NCBI GenBank assembly: GCA_017562135.1
Contig: QEYB01000486.1
Coordinates: 1 to 64,000 of the forward strand
Direction of reading: 5' to 3'
Length of the DNA stretch: 64,000 nt
DNA from: Dipylidium caninum
Lineage: Eukaryota > Platyhelminthes > Cestoda > Cyclophyllidea > Dipylidiidae
Shown: positions 24,540 through 36,829 of the stretch, in pieces
Layout of the letters: every line of letters starts with the position of its first letter
Numbering within the stretch: the first letter of the stretch is position 1
Program-made: the position numbers and the translations under genes
Notes under the pieces: generated by a model
What the model was told of the DNA's origin: nothing
The model's database searches: none
Seen by the model: only the letters and a program-made list of their open reading frames with translations

Positions 24540-25440
24540 CTCAATAGGATGGTAATCAAGACTTCCTGAGATTCCGGCTTAGCGACTTTTCCTCCGGGGT
24601 GTATTTTGATCTACCCATTTGCATGACCACTTTCAGTTGTCATATCAAACCCACTTTCCATCATAACTGATAATTGGGTGTAAACATAGCGACAATAGTC
24701 TATGCCATAGCAACAGAAATGCTTCCGCGCCCCATCATCTGCAGTTGCCTCCATTTGTGCGGCAAACACAAGTCCATGTTTTTCATATTTACATTTTTGA
24801 CGATCCAGCAGTGTGGATAGTGCACAGAGAGAGTTGTGTGGGGCTCGGATTCTGCAATTGTCATCAATTTCCCCTCATTATAGACATGGGCCAGTGGTCC
24901 TCCTCAAAGCGCTTTGACGATATTCAAATTGCCATAACAAAATGCATCAAACCAATATCAAAGATTTTATTCATGGCATTTATTCTTGAAGCATAAGCAG
25001 CGTTAGGATCCACTTTAAGCTAGTACAAGAAGAGTTAATGTTAACCGCGTTTTGTTTTCATCTGGTTGGACGGGAAACAAAATAAAAATAGGGCCCTAAC
25101 AAGAAAAACTTATACTAAAAGTGTAAGAAGAAGATATTTTAAATTTGTAATTAAAAATACCGAGCACACATTACAGTGCAACAGTTGCAATCGAAGTTGA
25201 AAGCACACTGAACAAAAACACCCGTTTCATAGTTTCCTATGCACGCGGCTGCACTTGCCACAATGGATGTTGAGGCTTGACAGGAGGATTTTGTCTGACT
25301 AGACTGTATCCACCCGTCAAGTGAAATTTACTTCAGGTAGTCAGATTACGATGGAATCAAAAATAAAGGTATTTTCTTCCCAATGGTCTTCTGTTCTTCT
25401 GAATTAAGTCGCGCTGAATGGCTAACGTAGACCGTGGAAT
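24540..25440. other. Intergenic, no gene recognised
   Basis: No supported gene. The complement of 24966-24971 reads AATAAA and could be a distant polyadenylation signal for the ankyrin gene, about 480 nt beyond its stop. Confidence 0.4.
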
Positions 25441-25449
25441 AAAGTAAAA

Positions 25450-27232
25450 CTACAAATAGTCAGTAAGGCTGTATTTGGGCATGGTCGAATGCCAATAGTT
25501 TTTGCTGATTATCACCTGCCGTAAAATAGCGCTGATTTCACTGAAGCTCAAACTTTCTGTTGGGTACAAAGCCGATTCACTTCTGCCAGTCTTTGCGTTC
25601 ACCTTGGCTCCTAGAGACACAAAACTACTTATTATTAATATCCTATGAATTGGCGGAAAATCAGAGAAAAGACTATCCGAAGGTAGGATAATCGAGTTGA
25701 CGAGAAGATAGCATATAAGCAAGTTATGGAAGCATCTACCGCGGTCGTGCAGCCAAGTAATAACTGAACCGAAGAGAGGGTGGGTGGTATAACTCACTTG
25801 CAGCTAGAAGGAGACACACAATACGGCGTTGGTCCCTCCTTGCGGCCTCCATGAGTGGCCTGTAACCTTGGTGATTAGCCATCTCAACATGCGCCCCTTG
25901 GTTGAGAAGATATCTCACCATAGGTGCGTGGCCTCCACGGATGGCCGAGTGGAGAGGCTGTTAGGTGAATCTGAATGTGTGATTAACAGCTGCACCGTGG
26001 TTGATTAGTAGTTTGGCCACTTCCCCATTCCCATGCACAGCATATAGCCCCAATGCAACACACATTTCCTTCTTCATATTATCCGAAGGGTGTGTATTTT
26101 CCAAGATGTACCGCACCAGGTCGACATTGCCCTGCGTAGGGAGAGACAGAGGAGTAAGATGGAGGAGAGGTCTTTCACCTCACTTCGGTAATTATCTTGT
26201 AATGACTGCACAAATGATAATGAATGAGTAGAGTGACATACTTTTGCACAGGCGACGGTGAGTAGTGAATCACTCCGCTTGTTGAGCCGCGGCCTCAGTG
26301 CGGCACCACTCTCGATCAGAAGGGGAATTATCGCATTATGACCAAATGAGATAGCATACATGAGGGAAGTGAGATCCCTGCGGTTCACGGCGTCCACAAC
26401 AGAGTGGTAATGCAGGAGAAGTTGCACGCAAACGAAGTGTCCACCGAGAACTGCCCAGTGAAGTGCTGTGTTGCAGTCTCTGTCAGTGCTAGAAACCGAG
26501 GCTTCGTAGTAGAGGAGAATTTGAAGAGCTCGATCGCATGCACGAGCGGCGGCTTCTATCAAAGGCACTTCGTCCATGTCATTTTCAGCCGCATCGACGT
26601 TAGCCTATTGTGAATGATAGCTGTTGAATGGGCATTAGTTAGCAAGCAAGTTCAATGCAAACAGCCACAACAGGGCCGCACGAGCACAAGCTCCACTAAC
26701 TCCATGCATAAATATCAGTTCCACCGCATCAGCATTGTTCGCAGCAATGGCCTCACGCATCGTGAAGTGGGGAGGACGCTGAATTGACGAATGTTGAAGA
26801 CAAAAAAGTAGAGATTGAAATGTCGAATTACATGGGAATGTACGAGGTAGCATAAAATTGGTGATTTTCAAATTAGGTGGCTTTTCGCTCATGTGAAGTG
26901 TACAAATACGTGAAAATGAAGGAGGATTTTGGTGCAAACACATAAACTAAAACATGCTAGAAAAGCATAATTTTAGAAGCATTTTTGACTACAATTTACC
27001 TGCACAACCTGCCTCCCAGTCATGTCGTTCTTCAACTCCAGTAAGCACAATTATGATTGACATTCTGCTAATCAGCACTACAAGACTAAACTTCTCTGAC
27101 GCGGGCTTCATTCGTGAACGCCCATCTAATGTCCATGACTTGTGACAGAAGTGTGAACGCCTTGTCTCCGGAGAGTAACACTTGGAGAAGAGCGCCAAAC
27201 GTCATGCCATTTCGGACAGCATCGCGATTGCT
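25450..27232 (-). pseudogene. Truncated ankyrin-repeat gene resembling ANKHD1/Mask, with an in-frame stop
   Basis: Minus-strand exons read 27232-27092 (start uncertain), 26778-26701, 26604-26242, 26131-25798 and 25610-25450. The introns are GT-AG and the junctions keep one frame (phase 0, 0, 0, then 1). They encode about eight or nine ankyrin repeats, such as ELIFMHGANVD, NTALHWAVLGGHFVCVQLLL, PLHSAIRGGHAPMVRYLLNQG and GYRPLMEAARR. Repeat order and spacing fit, from memory, the first ankyrin block of ANKHD1/Mask proteins, including GA.VN then a GY.PLMEAAR repeat then A.VNAKT. Those proteins exceed 2000 residues; here the frame ends shortly after, with no second block or KH domain. A TAA at 25961-25963 interrupts one repeat just before QPLH, where alignment length is otherwise perfect. 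It is therefore either a recent pseudogene or carries an error or unusual splice. No promoter was identified. Confidence 0.72.
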
Positions 27233-27239
27233 TCAGACG

Positions 27240-29290
27240 CGTTGCAGTGACCACGACCACAAAGGATTTGGGCTAATTTCTACAACTCTACCAAAATTCT
27301 ATTTAACGTGACCCCCAGATTGGATAAATGGAGGGAAAATTTCGGGTGGAGGTGTAATTTGGTCAAAATCGATGTGAAGGAGTTAGGACCCCTTTTTTCA
27401 TCTTTTGTCAGGTTAGGAGAAGTATGAAGAGGTCTTTCCCATTTATCTTCACCTGACAACGACCCAAAATTACACCCAACAAATTGGAGCGAAAAATATT
27501 CCAGGAACATTCATTTTGCTAGTGCACACACAACAAATTTAAGCTTAACCTCATGATATGAGATCATTCCACTGTCATTTTTCTGAAAGGTTGAAAAAAT
27601 ATCTTCCATTGGACGGTCGGGTAAGGGCACTTACGTGATGCTTCTCAGTGGAAGTGTCGCCAGCTGATCCTCCGTGGTCGAGATGGAGAATCTATTTGGA
27701 CCCGTGTGGATGGATCAGATACCACGGATTTACCAGCGTATTCCTCAGCTTGGACAGTCATTCGTCGATCAGAGTCGAGAACCAAAGGCTACTGATCGTT
27801 GCAATGCAATAAATACTACTACCATCACCACCAGATGTTGGTGATGCTAGCTGCATCTTGGTTCACTTGTTATCGTCCGAAAATGCATCCTACGATCCCA
27901 AAGTGTCCACACTTAAAGCATTCTTGACCGCCAAGTCACAGCCTCTTCCGTGAACTCCAAGTCTCTTTGGAGGAACTGGCATTCTGTTTAAATCTTACCA
28001 TTGGGCAGAAGGGTGGATTGGCGCATTGAGTGGGCTATTTAGTGCGCTAAACAGCTGCGAGTTAGTGGCAGCGCATCGTTTCAGCTGTAGTTAGCACACA
28101 ATAGTGAGTATTTGTCGCCAACATCCCAACCCATTCCTTCTTCAAACAAGCCATTCGTAGGTTTGACTCTGACAACTTGACTAGTGATATGGGGCTTTTA
28201 CTGCGCTTTTGCTACTCAACTAATCCACGAGTTGTGTACAAGAGGTTTTATGTCTCAATTCTCAATATGACTGGAACAAAATCAGGCCCAAATCTCTCCA
28301 GGGATGCATCTGAACCAGCAGCACATGTAGACCTGCTTCCGAGTGATTATACCGACTTCTTCGACACTCTCGTATTAATGGAGATGGCCAAGTACTTTTA
28401 ATGAGTATTTGACATTGGGATGCCTCTGTAGAAGCCCAAAATTTCCACTATTTCAACAGTTCAAGGCAGTTTATGGAAACAACAAGCTGAGTAGCCATAC
28501 AAAGTTCATCTCTTGCTTCTTTCTCAGTTGCCGTTGCACATGAAACAGCTTTTTCAATGTAATTAAATCTGTATTTTATACAGCACACAATGGTGCAATG
28601 AATAATTAGCAGAGAAATTGCAGGTGATTGCGATAGAGGTGGACACGGCTGGAGACAGTTCATTCATACATCCGTCCCGAAGCTTGATGCTGCACAGGCT
28701 ACGATGTCTTACGGTAATAAAAGCGTTTGACTTAGTGAATAAATGTTTTCGTATGTGAAGAAATAGAAGGCAAGGCATAGTAATTACATGAGGTCCCAGG
28801 TTAGCTTGTAGTTCTGTTGATATCCCTTAGTGCTCCCTTCATGGAGGTGGGAGGGTGCTGCACGGAATTGCCTCTTAAATACTCCAGTGCACTGCAGTTG
28901 GCCCGATGGATAGACGAGGAGGATCCGTCTTAACCTCCCCGGCCGCCACAGTTACACGACATTGGAAGAGGAGAAATAGGGAAGATGTTTCATCTGGAGT
29001 ACCGTGAGTACAAAACTTATGGAAAATTCGGTTGCATTGATAATGAACAGACAATACGTCGGATTCGTATTGTCAGGTAATCAGAGGAGTTGACGAGGAA
29101 AGGAGTGAATTACCCTTCCATCACTTTCGCAATGCGTGAAATGGCGATAATGAGACTACGTTGTGATACTCATGAGGAGAACTGAAACAACAATTGTAAG
29201 GTCTCAATGAGTAATAGGTCTCAAGCCATATATGCATATTTAACATTTAGTAACCTTAGTGGCCTAAAAGTCTTGTCCGAACAAGTCCTC
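27240..29290. other. Intergenic, no gene recognised
   Basis: I find no recognisable gene. A 74-codon frame at 28177-28401 ends in a D/F-rich sequence but has no identifiable domain, splice partners or promoter. Confidence 0.35.
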
Positions 29291-29292
29291 TC

Positions 29293-30134
29293 CATGCCAT
29301 CGGTCTTGTTCTTCTACTTTGCCTGCGTTGCTCCCAGTAACACGAGCCACGAGAACATTTCAGATCTGGTGGTCGTCCCATGTACATGCGACTTCACAAT
29401 GTTGAAATGCGTGTCGGCACAACAGTGCCCCACGCTTATAGTAAACACGTCTCTAAGTTCGCATTCACTAATGGCTGCATTTTAGAACATCAAAGAAGAA
29501 AGAGGAGAAGAGTGACTCGTTTGAGGTGTCAAATCTCATTAACATCGTTCATCCGCGACCAACTTAATCCGTTTGCATACTTTCCCTCCCCCATAGTCAA
29601 TTACGACAGGCGGACTTCACTGTTCCCCACTTACCTGTCCCTCACACTTGCTACACTAAGCATCCTTGAGTTGTCTCACTCTCACGAAGGTGAACGGAGC
29701 GATAGAGGCTGCGGAGAATGGTAATGAAGTGGGTAACTTGGAGAAACCAAGAGATCTGTTTTCACGCCGGTTACGTGGCATTTTTTCCTTCGAAACTTCG
29801 ACATTATTCTGGCATCGACTCTAAAACCGGTCGATTTTACAGCCATTTGCTATGGCAGTAAGTAAGTATATGCGGTGACATTTTGTGACAACTTTCATCT
29901 TTGTCACTCGTCATTCCAAACACTTTCTCTGTTTCTCTTAACAGTAAAGACTCCCCGCACTTGGAGGAAGGAGAATTCTACCGAAATGCCACATCGAAAA
30001 TTATAACTAGCATACTGAGGATGGAGGCGTGCATTAGCGACGCCATCCTGACAGTGGCCCAAGATTCAGGAGTCTATAGAATTATCTTCGCACAGCCATT
30101 CTACTCGCTTGTAATTCGGCCACTTTTACCGTAG
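29293..30134 (+). pseudogene. Exon-like pieces of an unassigned gene, possibly secreted
   Basis: The strongest piece is 29945-30134. A long pyrimidine tract with TTAACAG precedes an open stretch of 62 codons (KDSPHLEEGEFYRN near its start) ending in TAG. A near-perfect donor (GTAAGTAT at 29862) closes an upstream frame from about 29733 ending in VDFTAICYGS; the junction is phase 2, as in genes A-C. An ATG at 29293 opens a weak hydrophobic leader (MPSVLFFYFACVAPS). I could not join leader and middle piece in one frame. It may be a diverged or dead relative of A-C, but the cysteine spacing does not fit, so the assignment stays open. Confidence 0.35.
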
Positions 30135-30139
30135 TCGAG

Positions 30140-31070
30140 AGGTTCCAACTTCGCGTCTGGAACCAGAGCATTTGTGGAACAACATCGTCTCTTTCTGAGT
30201 GGAGGATTAATATTTTTTAGCAGTGGCTCGGCTTAATTAAACATTTGTGATTTTGGTAGGAAACACGCTTTATTTAGCCCAGTTGGTTATAAGCACACTT
30301 ATTCCTCCAGATTGCCAAAATCACCCGGCCTGCTTTGCCAACCGTCAGGATTTCGTAGCAGCAATTAACCTTCAGTTTCGTCTGACTTTAATCATTTGGA
30401 TCAATGCTAAATATTTCTTTTTCTCACTCTTCCAATTTTAGAACGCAGCACTTTTTTAATGGCTTATCATTGAAGGTTATAAGCATTAACCACGGATTAC
30501 TCTCCCATGTCTTCCCTTGTCTCATGGGAGTCGTACATTAACATCCTATGAAACCTTAATCATCGTCCTTGAATCCATCTTTTCCTATTTCTTCTACATC
30601 TTATTTTGTACATATTCCCTTTCCAACATATCCAGCATCATGCACTCCTCATGAAGATGGTAACGCACTTTCCCTTAGCAGCACTGACAATCACACCCGC
30701 AACGAAATGTGTAAATAAGGTAATTTGGTCATATGGAGGAAGGAGAAATTTCGCTTACCAGAAGTGAGAGAAGTGAAAATTTGTCTGACAAATACTTTTT
30801 ATTTTAAAGGAAATTCCGAGGTTACAACATTTTCATATAACCATGTTTAAAGGACGACAATGAGCTGTGAGGACATTGTGCCTTAGAAAGCTTTACAGGC
30901 CAGTAAAGATGAGGCAACATCGAAAACGAAAGGGTATTTGGAGGAGGCGGGGGAATTAAACTGAAAGTTGCAAAAATAGAGCTTAGAATAAAGTCTTTAA
31001 GCCAGGCAATGGTGAAGAATTGTCATTAATCAAAGAATGAAATTTTGTTTGTCACGGGGAGCAGGAAAGG
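30140..31070. other. Intergenic; 3' flank of the cationic-precursor gene
   Basis: No gene is seen on either strand. The complement of 30798-30803 is AATAAA, about 275 nt beyond the stop of the minus-strand gene at 31078-31413, and is its likely polyadenylation signal. Confidence 0.45.
30798..30803 (-). terminator. Likely polyadenylation signal of the cationic-precursor gene
   Basis: The complement reads AATAAA at a suitable distance downstream of the stop codon. Confidence 0.45.
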
Positions 31071-31077
31071 CGGAAAT

Positions 31078-31413
31078 TTAACGAGTCCACGTGTCAGGTC
31101 TTCTGCGAGGTTTGATACATGTAGGGAAACAAATTCTTCTCGGCTTTCTGAAGATTCTCCTTAATCTGCGACGCAAACGGCGCAGTCCCGCCGGCATGAG
31201 AACTTCATTTTTGTCATTAAAATCCTCATCTGACACTGCAACATCTAGTCCTTTCTCGTCTTCGCCTGCATCGGGGCTCGAGACACCAAATAGATCCGCC
31301 TCTAGTTGACTTGCCGCCCCATCATCATCCACGAGGACGGCGGCTTCGGCGTTCCCCAGTAAGACAATTGCGAGGAGCGAAAGTATACAAATGGCAGCCA
31401 GAAGGCACCGCAT
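31078..31413 (-). CDS. Secreted precursor with Arg-rich two-cysteine C-terminal peptide
   Basis: This intact single-exon gene encodes 111 residues. Residues 1-24 form a signal peptide with an ideal cleavage site after AEA. Residues 25-70 are acidic (15 Asp/Glu, two Lys). Residues 77-111 are strongly basic (16 Arg/Lys, one Asp). They begin with an amphipathic LRRLRRRLRRIF segment and then a small loop, CFPTC, that could close as a disulphide. A signal, anionic and cationic order is the layout of many antimicrobial or host-defence peptide precursors, in which the acidic part neutralises the tail until processing; that role is inferred. No dibasic site separates the parts uniquely, so the mature end is uncertain. 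A TATA box lies 55 nt before the ATG. I recognise no homologue. A nucleic-acid- or heparin-binding secreted protein is the main alternative. Confidence 0.82.
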   Translation of the reverse strand: MRCLLAAICILSLLAIVLLGNAEAAVLVDDDGAASQLEADLFGVSSPDAGEDEKGLDVAVSDEDFNDKNEVLMPAGLRRLRRRLRRIFRKPRRICFPTCIKPRRRPDTWTR

Positions 31414-31460
31414 TTTGTCCTTGACTTTGTTTGATCATGTTGCACACACTAAGGGGGACG

Positions 31461-31468
31461 TATTTATA
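31461..31468 (-). promoter_or_regulatory. TATA box of the cationic-precursor gene
   Basis: The complement reads TATAAATA, identical to the TATA box of gene B, 55 nt before the start codon. Confidence 0.7.
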
Positions 31469-31479
31469 CGCCACCGATG

Positions 31480-34170
31480 GTTTGTTTATGCATAATCAAC
31501 ACCGGTTGTGAGGGCGTCATTCAGCATGCATGAATATTGTAAATGTGTGTTAGAATCCATGCGATCTTATGATGTAAGTTGGAAAGGCCTTGTGTAATCT
31601 ACGAAATTAGCTGACGCGGTATCCGTTTCAATGGGACTCTGGGAGAGTCAGTCAAGGAAATGTTTGACTCCTTCATTATTTCCTTTATTTCACTAACAGT
31701 CACTCGCTTAATTTGAAAGTAGCGGCAAGTTCATGAGTCTCCTGTAGGACAGCCGTAGAGGGCAGCGATACGCAGTTTGCCGGTCACTGGAGGAGTGCAA
31801 GAATTTTGTGTTTTAGTTCGTTGATAGGATTAAAATGCGAGGATGTAGAAAGCTCAATTTAAGTACAGTGTCTCGAATTTAGAAAGAGAGGTTTGTTGAC
31901 ATCTCCTGGCGTCAGCTTAGAGAACATCCTTAAAATACGTTCAATGACCACTGTGGAAGGAGACACTTGAATTAGGAATCTGTTGTGTCTCTTCTACTAC
32001 AACGATCGTGCCTCAAATTCAGTTCCTCACAGGGTCAGTAGAAACCACTTGTTCAGCTCGACGCGGTGTCTAGGTAATTTACACTTCCCGTTTCATTGCT
32101 GTGATAATCGACATGAGATCGGATATTTTTAGTTGACCACAATGTTTAACTTAAGGCCACTACCATTACCCCTACAATCTATCATGTGAGGCGTTTCGTT
32201 TAACAAAATTTCAGTCATCTGCATGGCTTGCCACTCGGTCTTAAATTAGCCCCATCATGAAAAGGCTTTTCCCAAAAGTGGAATAACCTTGTCATTTTCC
32301 AGCCCTAGAAATGGCCTATCTCGGGGAGTGAGGAAACGGGAACAAAATGTTGGAAGTGATATCAACTTCGCGTTAGTCGGGCAGAGGTGTTTTACTCCAT
32401 TTCTAACCGTTCGCTCATCAGTCACTTGGTGTGGCCGTGCATAAATCTGACGGCCACAAAACTTTCAAGGTGCATCAGGTGTAAAACTCTGAATGGGCAT
32501 TGAATACAATATAAAAGGCGCAATTTTTCACATTATTTATTGTAATCATCCCGACAACTTCCATTAGCATCAACGACTTTGTGGTGATAGACAATTCAAA
32601 AGTCGTAAATGATACCATTTCGGCGATTGTATTAGTTTTTCATATAAATGATTACAAGAAACGCTGGGAAAAAAAGTAGATGAATGCGAAGAATACTTCA
32701 GTCTACTCTTGTAAAAATCTGTTTATTTACGATAGGTGAAACTTTGTATGATTGTCGTGGGTTGTTATGCGCACTTACTCTTGCGGTAGCTCATTTGAAG
32801 CCGTTTATTTCGTACTTCAGGCACAAAAAGTCCAATTTTTTTCTTTATTTATTGTAAGCAAACATTTCAACACACCGCTTTGGCTAGTCACTGGTTCGGA
32901 CCCAAGTTCACGAATGGTTATCTGTGGACCTGATTGCCCAGTCGTTCGTAATACTTCCCATTTATCAACGTAGGCCGCTGGTCTCCCTCAAGGCTCGTGG
33001 ATAATACTCATCTTGCCATAGCGCAGTTTTTAGAACCAACATCGAGCATTTGTCTCACTATTAGACCCTTGCTTGAGCTACACTGAGTTTCACTTTGAAA
33101 TCGTCGAAGGTGAAATACAAACAGACTAGAAGTACGAAAAAATTTTTTGAAAATCTTTAAAAGAAAAAAACTTGAAACCCATTTTACTATCCATTTATCT
33201 CCGTCGCAGCTGAACAAAAGATAAACATAAACGCCCCTCTCATGGTTTTCAATCTAGTGCATCCTTCAAGACTGAGGAACAAAGAGCATGAATAGCCTCA
33301 TCGTCCATAATGGGTTGCCCAATGTCCCAAGCCACTAATAAGAAAGGGCGAAATACGCGCCGTAAGACCACAGCCAAATAAAAGATGTGGAAATTCATTC
33401 GGTTTTAGATCAAACTGTGGCTGACTGGCCGCTTGCTGATTAGTTAGGTTGGTTGATAGGTGGAATTGTCACCGCTTTGTGAACCTTCAAATGAATATAC
33501 TAGTTTATAGGGCAGAATGTTTCAATAAAATAGGGCTGACTTTATAAAATCTAGTAAAATGAGGAAGAGTGATGCATGACGATATGATTGACAAGGTGGT
33601 GATGACCTGTCAAAAACAATGGCAACGTAGTACCACGAGGCATCAACTACCACTAAACCTGTTTATCTGTTTACGAGTGTAGGACGGAAAACAGCGCTAT
33701 AATCAGGGAGCCTAATCGAGAAATAAGGTTGTAAGGACTTCGCATAAGTCTGTTGAAATCGACATAATGTCTACCAGGAGATACTAAGGAATCCACATGC
33801 ATTACCGGCATAGAAGAAGCGTGTAACACCCTAAAATCCTTTTACAATAAACTTTCAGACTAGACTGCGAGAAGGTATTCAGGTGAACAATGGATATCCG
33901 TCACAAATTGAATTTAAAGATGTGCCAGAATGGATTCATGAGATGATAACGCTATTTTATGCCGATGGAAGAGTGTCTCCCTATCAACCGAGAGGAATTT
34001 TCTTTCTTCCTCAGAGTATTCGCGAGAAAACCAGTTTGATGACAACATTAAACTCGACCACGTCATAGTATGGCGGTTGAAAGCCACTTTGACCAATCCC
34101 ATCTGGCATGAAAACTTGAGAAAATGGAACGTTAATTACAGAGGAAAAATCAACAGATCAAAGTTCTTCC
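31480..34170. other. Intergenic, no gene recognised
   Basis: No supported gene. A TATAAAAG-type element near 32509 is not followed by a plausible start. The 61-codon frame at 33883-34068 might be an upstream piece of the retroelement relic that follows, but I cannot show it. Confidence 0.35.
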
Positions 34171-34179
34171 TCACAAGAT

Positions 34180-35320
34180 AATTGTCTACGCTTTGCAACG
34201 CCTACCTGACGGACACGAACGACATCGTTCGTATGACATGAAGACGCATATCGAGGAGGGGAAAGTTCACTAAGGCACCCAAATTAGTAAAAAAATTAGA
34301 GAATTTCCATAGACCTTGCAGTCGACCCTTCAGAAACAATAACTTCTCCATTCTAGTGGGATAAGGCGGTGAGACAAAGGGACTGAAACAAGTCGAGTGG
34401 AGGCTACAACGAAGTTAATTACTTCCAAGTCACATCTGACAATGCGATTGGAAAGCATTATAAGCGTTGGCGGTCGCGAAATTGGAATGTAGACATTGAA
34501 AAAGAAAGTGAAACACTCGATTGTGCGCGGATATTATGAGCACAGGTCTCTTCGTTTTCACACGTCCGTTTATTTTTGTTGAGACTTTAGACATAGAAAT
34601 CGAAAATTGAGCCCTTAACGTGATCCACTCATATAGCGCTAAGCACTATGAGCAGAATATGTGAAGATGGGAGACTCTGAAGAGCCTTTGAAATATACGC
34701 CTTTTGAAGGCGCCCTCAATTCAACTGTGACTGATCCACTTGGCTAGCAGCTAATTCAAAGCGGCGGTGGTCTTTGATCACCAGCCAAATTTCATTTCCA
34801 TGGCAGTAGTAGATTTGAAATAATCGACGCCCTGCCAGACATCAGTGCCAGTTTATAGTTGCTTTGCATTAAACAGCGCCGCAAAATGAGGTGGTGGTGA
34901 AGCTACGTCGTCTTTCACAAATGAGCCATCAAGAAATGGGAAATATTAAATGCATTTAAATAGATTGCCTAAAATGCCATTACACGATGGTTGTCGTTCT
35001 TGATAAATTCTAATGAATGAGGTCTTTGTTGAAAACCTAGTTAATCCCGTGACAATTTTCCCCTTTGGATCAGTCTTATTAGTCACAAATAGTGCTTTCC
35101 GTAGACGGTAACACAAGTCTTGACACGAAGTTTCCAGCTGAAACTGTTTGGAAGGATGTTATGATGGCAACAAACTTGCCGCGGATTCGGCGCATCAAAT
35201 CTTTTCGGCGTTATCTAAATAAAAGTGATTTGCAGATTTATCACTCTTGTAGCTGGCTATGCGGTATCACCTACTGCGGTGTACAGCCAAATAAGCATAG
35301 GAGAACACGAGAATAGACCG
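34180..35320 (+). mobile_element. Probable BEL/Pao-type retrotransposon relic
   Basis: The best piece is the frame 35092-35316. After VWKDVMMATNLPRI it continues to LQIYHSCSWLCGITYCGV. This follows the Pao pattern in which a W...LP.I..IPR segment precedes an LH.F.DAS..AYGAV motif at the start of the RNase H region. Just upstream, in another frame, NPVTIFPFGSVLL resembles the FDPLG..SPV motif that precedes it in Pao elements. Near 34190-34260 a weak counterpart of the region before the reverse transcriptase can be suspected. Frames are broken and no long terminal repeats were found. Confidence 0.42.
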
Positions 35321-35329
35321 TCTTAATTC

Positions 35330-36820
35330 ATTGTCACGTCATTGAGTATGGCACGGCAGAGATGGAGGAACGACCACTATATGAAACGAAATAAGACCAT
35401 CTGATCTTCTCTGATCAGTGACTTTGGCGCCAAGCAACTCAAATATTCTCCGGTCCTGCACGATCATCTGCATCGCCTACGGACATGAAATGGCAACATT
35501 TTTACCCCAAATTTTTACCGCTACGCTGACTACTGAACGCCTCCACCATTGTGTCCATCTCCGGTTTCCATAGTCCTCTTTTCCGTCCGTCATACATCTT
35601 ACGGGGCCAGGTATTTTGGTGAAGAGATTTCAATTATTCGCTCTCACATCACGGACGTAGATAATCACCACAGTTGTGTCTGTCATCACTTGTTCGCACG
35701 ATTTGCGCAAACTAATTTTCATTAATGGTGGAACTCGGGACAGCCATCAACATCAGCGCATTTCGCGACAAACAGCCACACCCACTTTATGCATATACCC
35801 GCTTCTGAGTGTGAACAATGAAAAATGTGCCACTAATACCGACTTACGCTCATATTCTACCACCACACTCGCCCACTTTGTTGCCTCGTGGCTACGATGC
35901 CACCAGGGGAGGGAATAATGCGGCTAGGAAAAAATGGAGGAGAGATTCCCTTTTCCGTAATATTGTAGGTGGCTATAAAAGTTAGAATACATCGTATGCC
36001 CTTAACATGATGGTGCCACAGTGGTTGATTTAATGTCGGCTTGTGAAAGTTTATCCACCCACACTTCATATTCTTAAACAATATTTACCCAACGAACAAC
36101 CTCGACTGTAAACAACGTAAAGTCCTATTTCACTTCAGAACGTCATCATCTCATGCACATCTGCATGAAGGCTCGCCATTCTCATGCAAGTTGACCGTGT
36201 CTTGCGGTTGGAAGGGAGGAGGCCTTTATCATTGGGTTTTTTTGGAGAATCTCACCTATATTCCTTGTTGCACCATGCAATTTCGGAGGTCCGAACGCTG
36301 CCGCCTTTATGACAAATGTACGCTAGCATCAAGACGTGTGGTGTAAGCAAGGGAATGCAAACGTATCGTTTGGGTGGAATTGCGAAGTCCAATACTCTCA
36401 AAATCAAATATTTTGCGTTTAAAGACGCAATTTTATACACTCTATCAAACTTGACATTTGTGTTTCACACACGAGTTGTGATTCTACCCTGCACCTCTCT
36501 GCTACTATTTCGAAGAATAAAAATTAATATTACATTAACATGACCAAAGTGTGTTGTCCGTGTTCACTCTCAATTGTGGGATAACATCTGGGTGAATGGG
36601 AAGTCACTTACTCCCGTGGAAGAAAAATACCGACGGGCCCCCGTGGACCGCCATCTAGCTGATAATGTACAAAAAAGGTGGTTGCATAGTGAAGTGATAG
36701 CAGGATAAATCTATATGCACACTCAGTGTCTTAACTGCAAGGTCCATACTGATACCAGGTCTCTGTTAACTTTCGAATTCTTCTCCTCTGGCTCTTCCGC
36801 ATTCTCGGTTTACTGAAATT
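35330..36820. other. Intergenic, no gene recognised
   Basis: No supported gene. The 80-codon frame at 35676-35918 has no identifiable domain. Confidence 0.35.
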
Positions 36821-36829
36821 ATTTATACT

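Noticed and set aside
25955..25984. 30-nt intron that would remove the TAA from the ankyrin gene
   Set aside because: GT and AG borders exist and the length is a multiple of three. But removing it would delete ten residues from an ankyrin repeat that is otherwise of exact length, and 30 nt is shorter than any other intron here.
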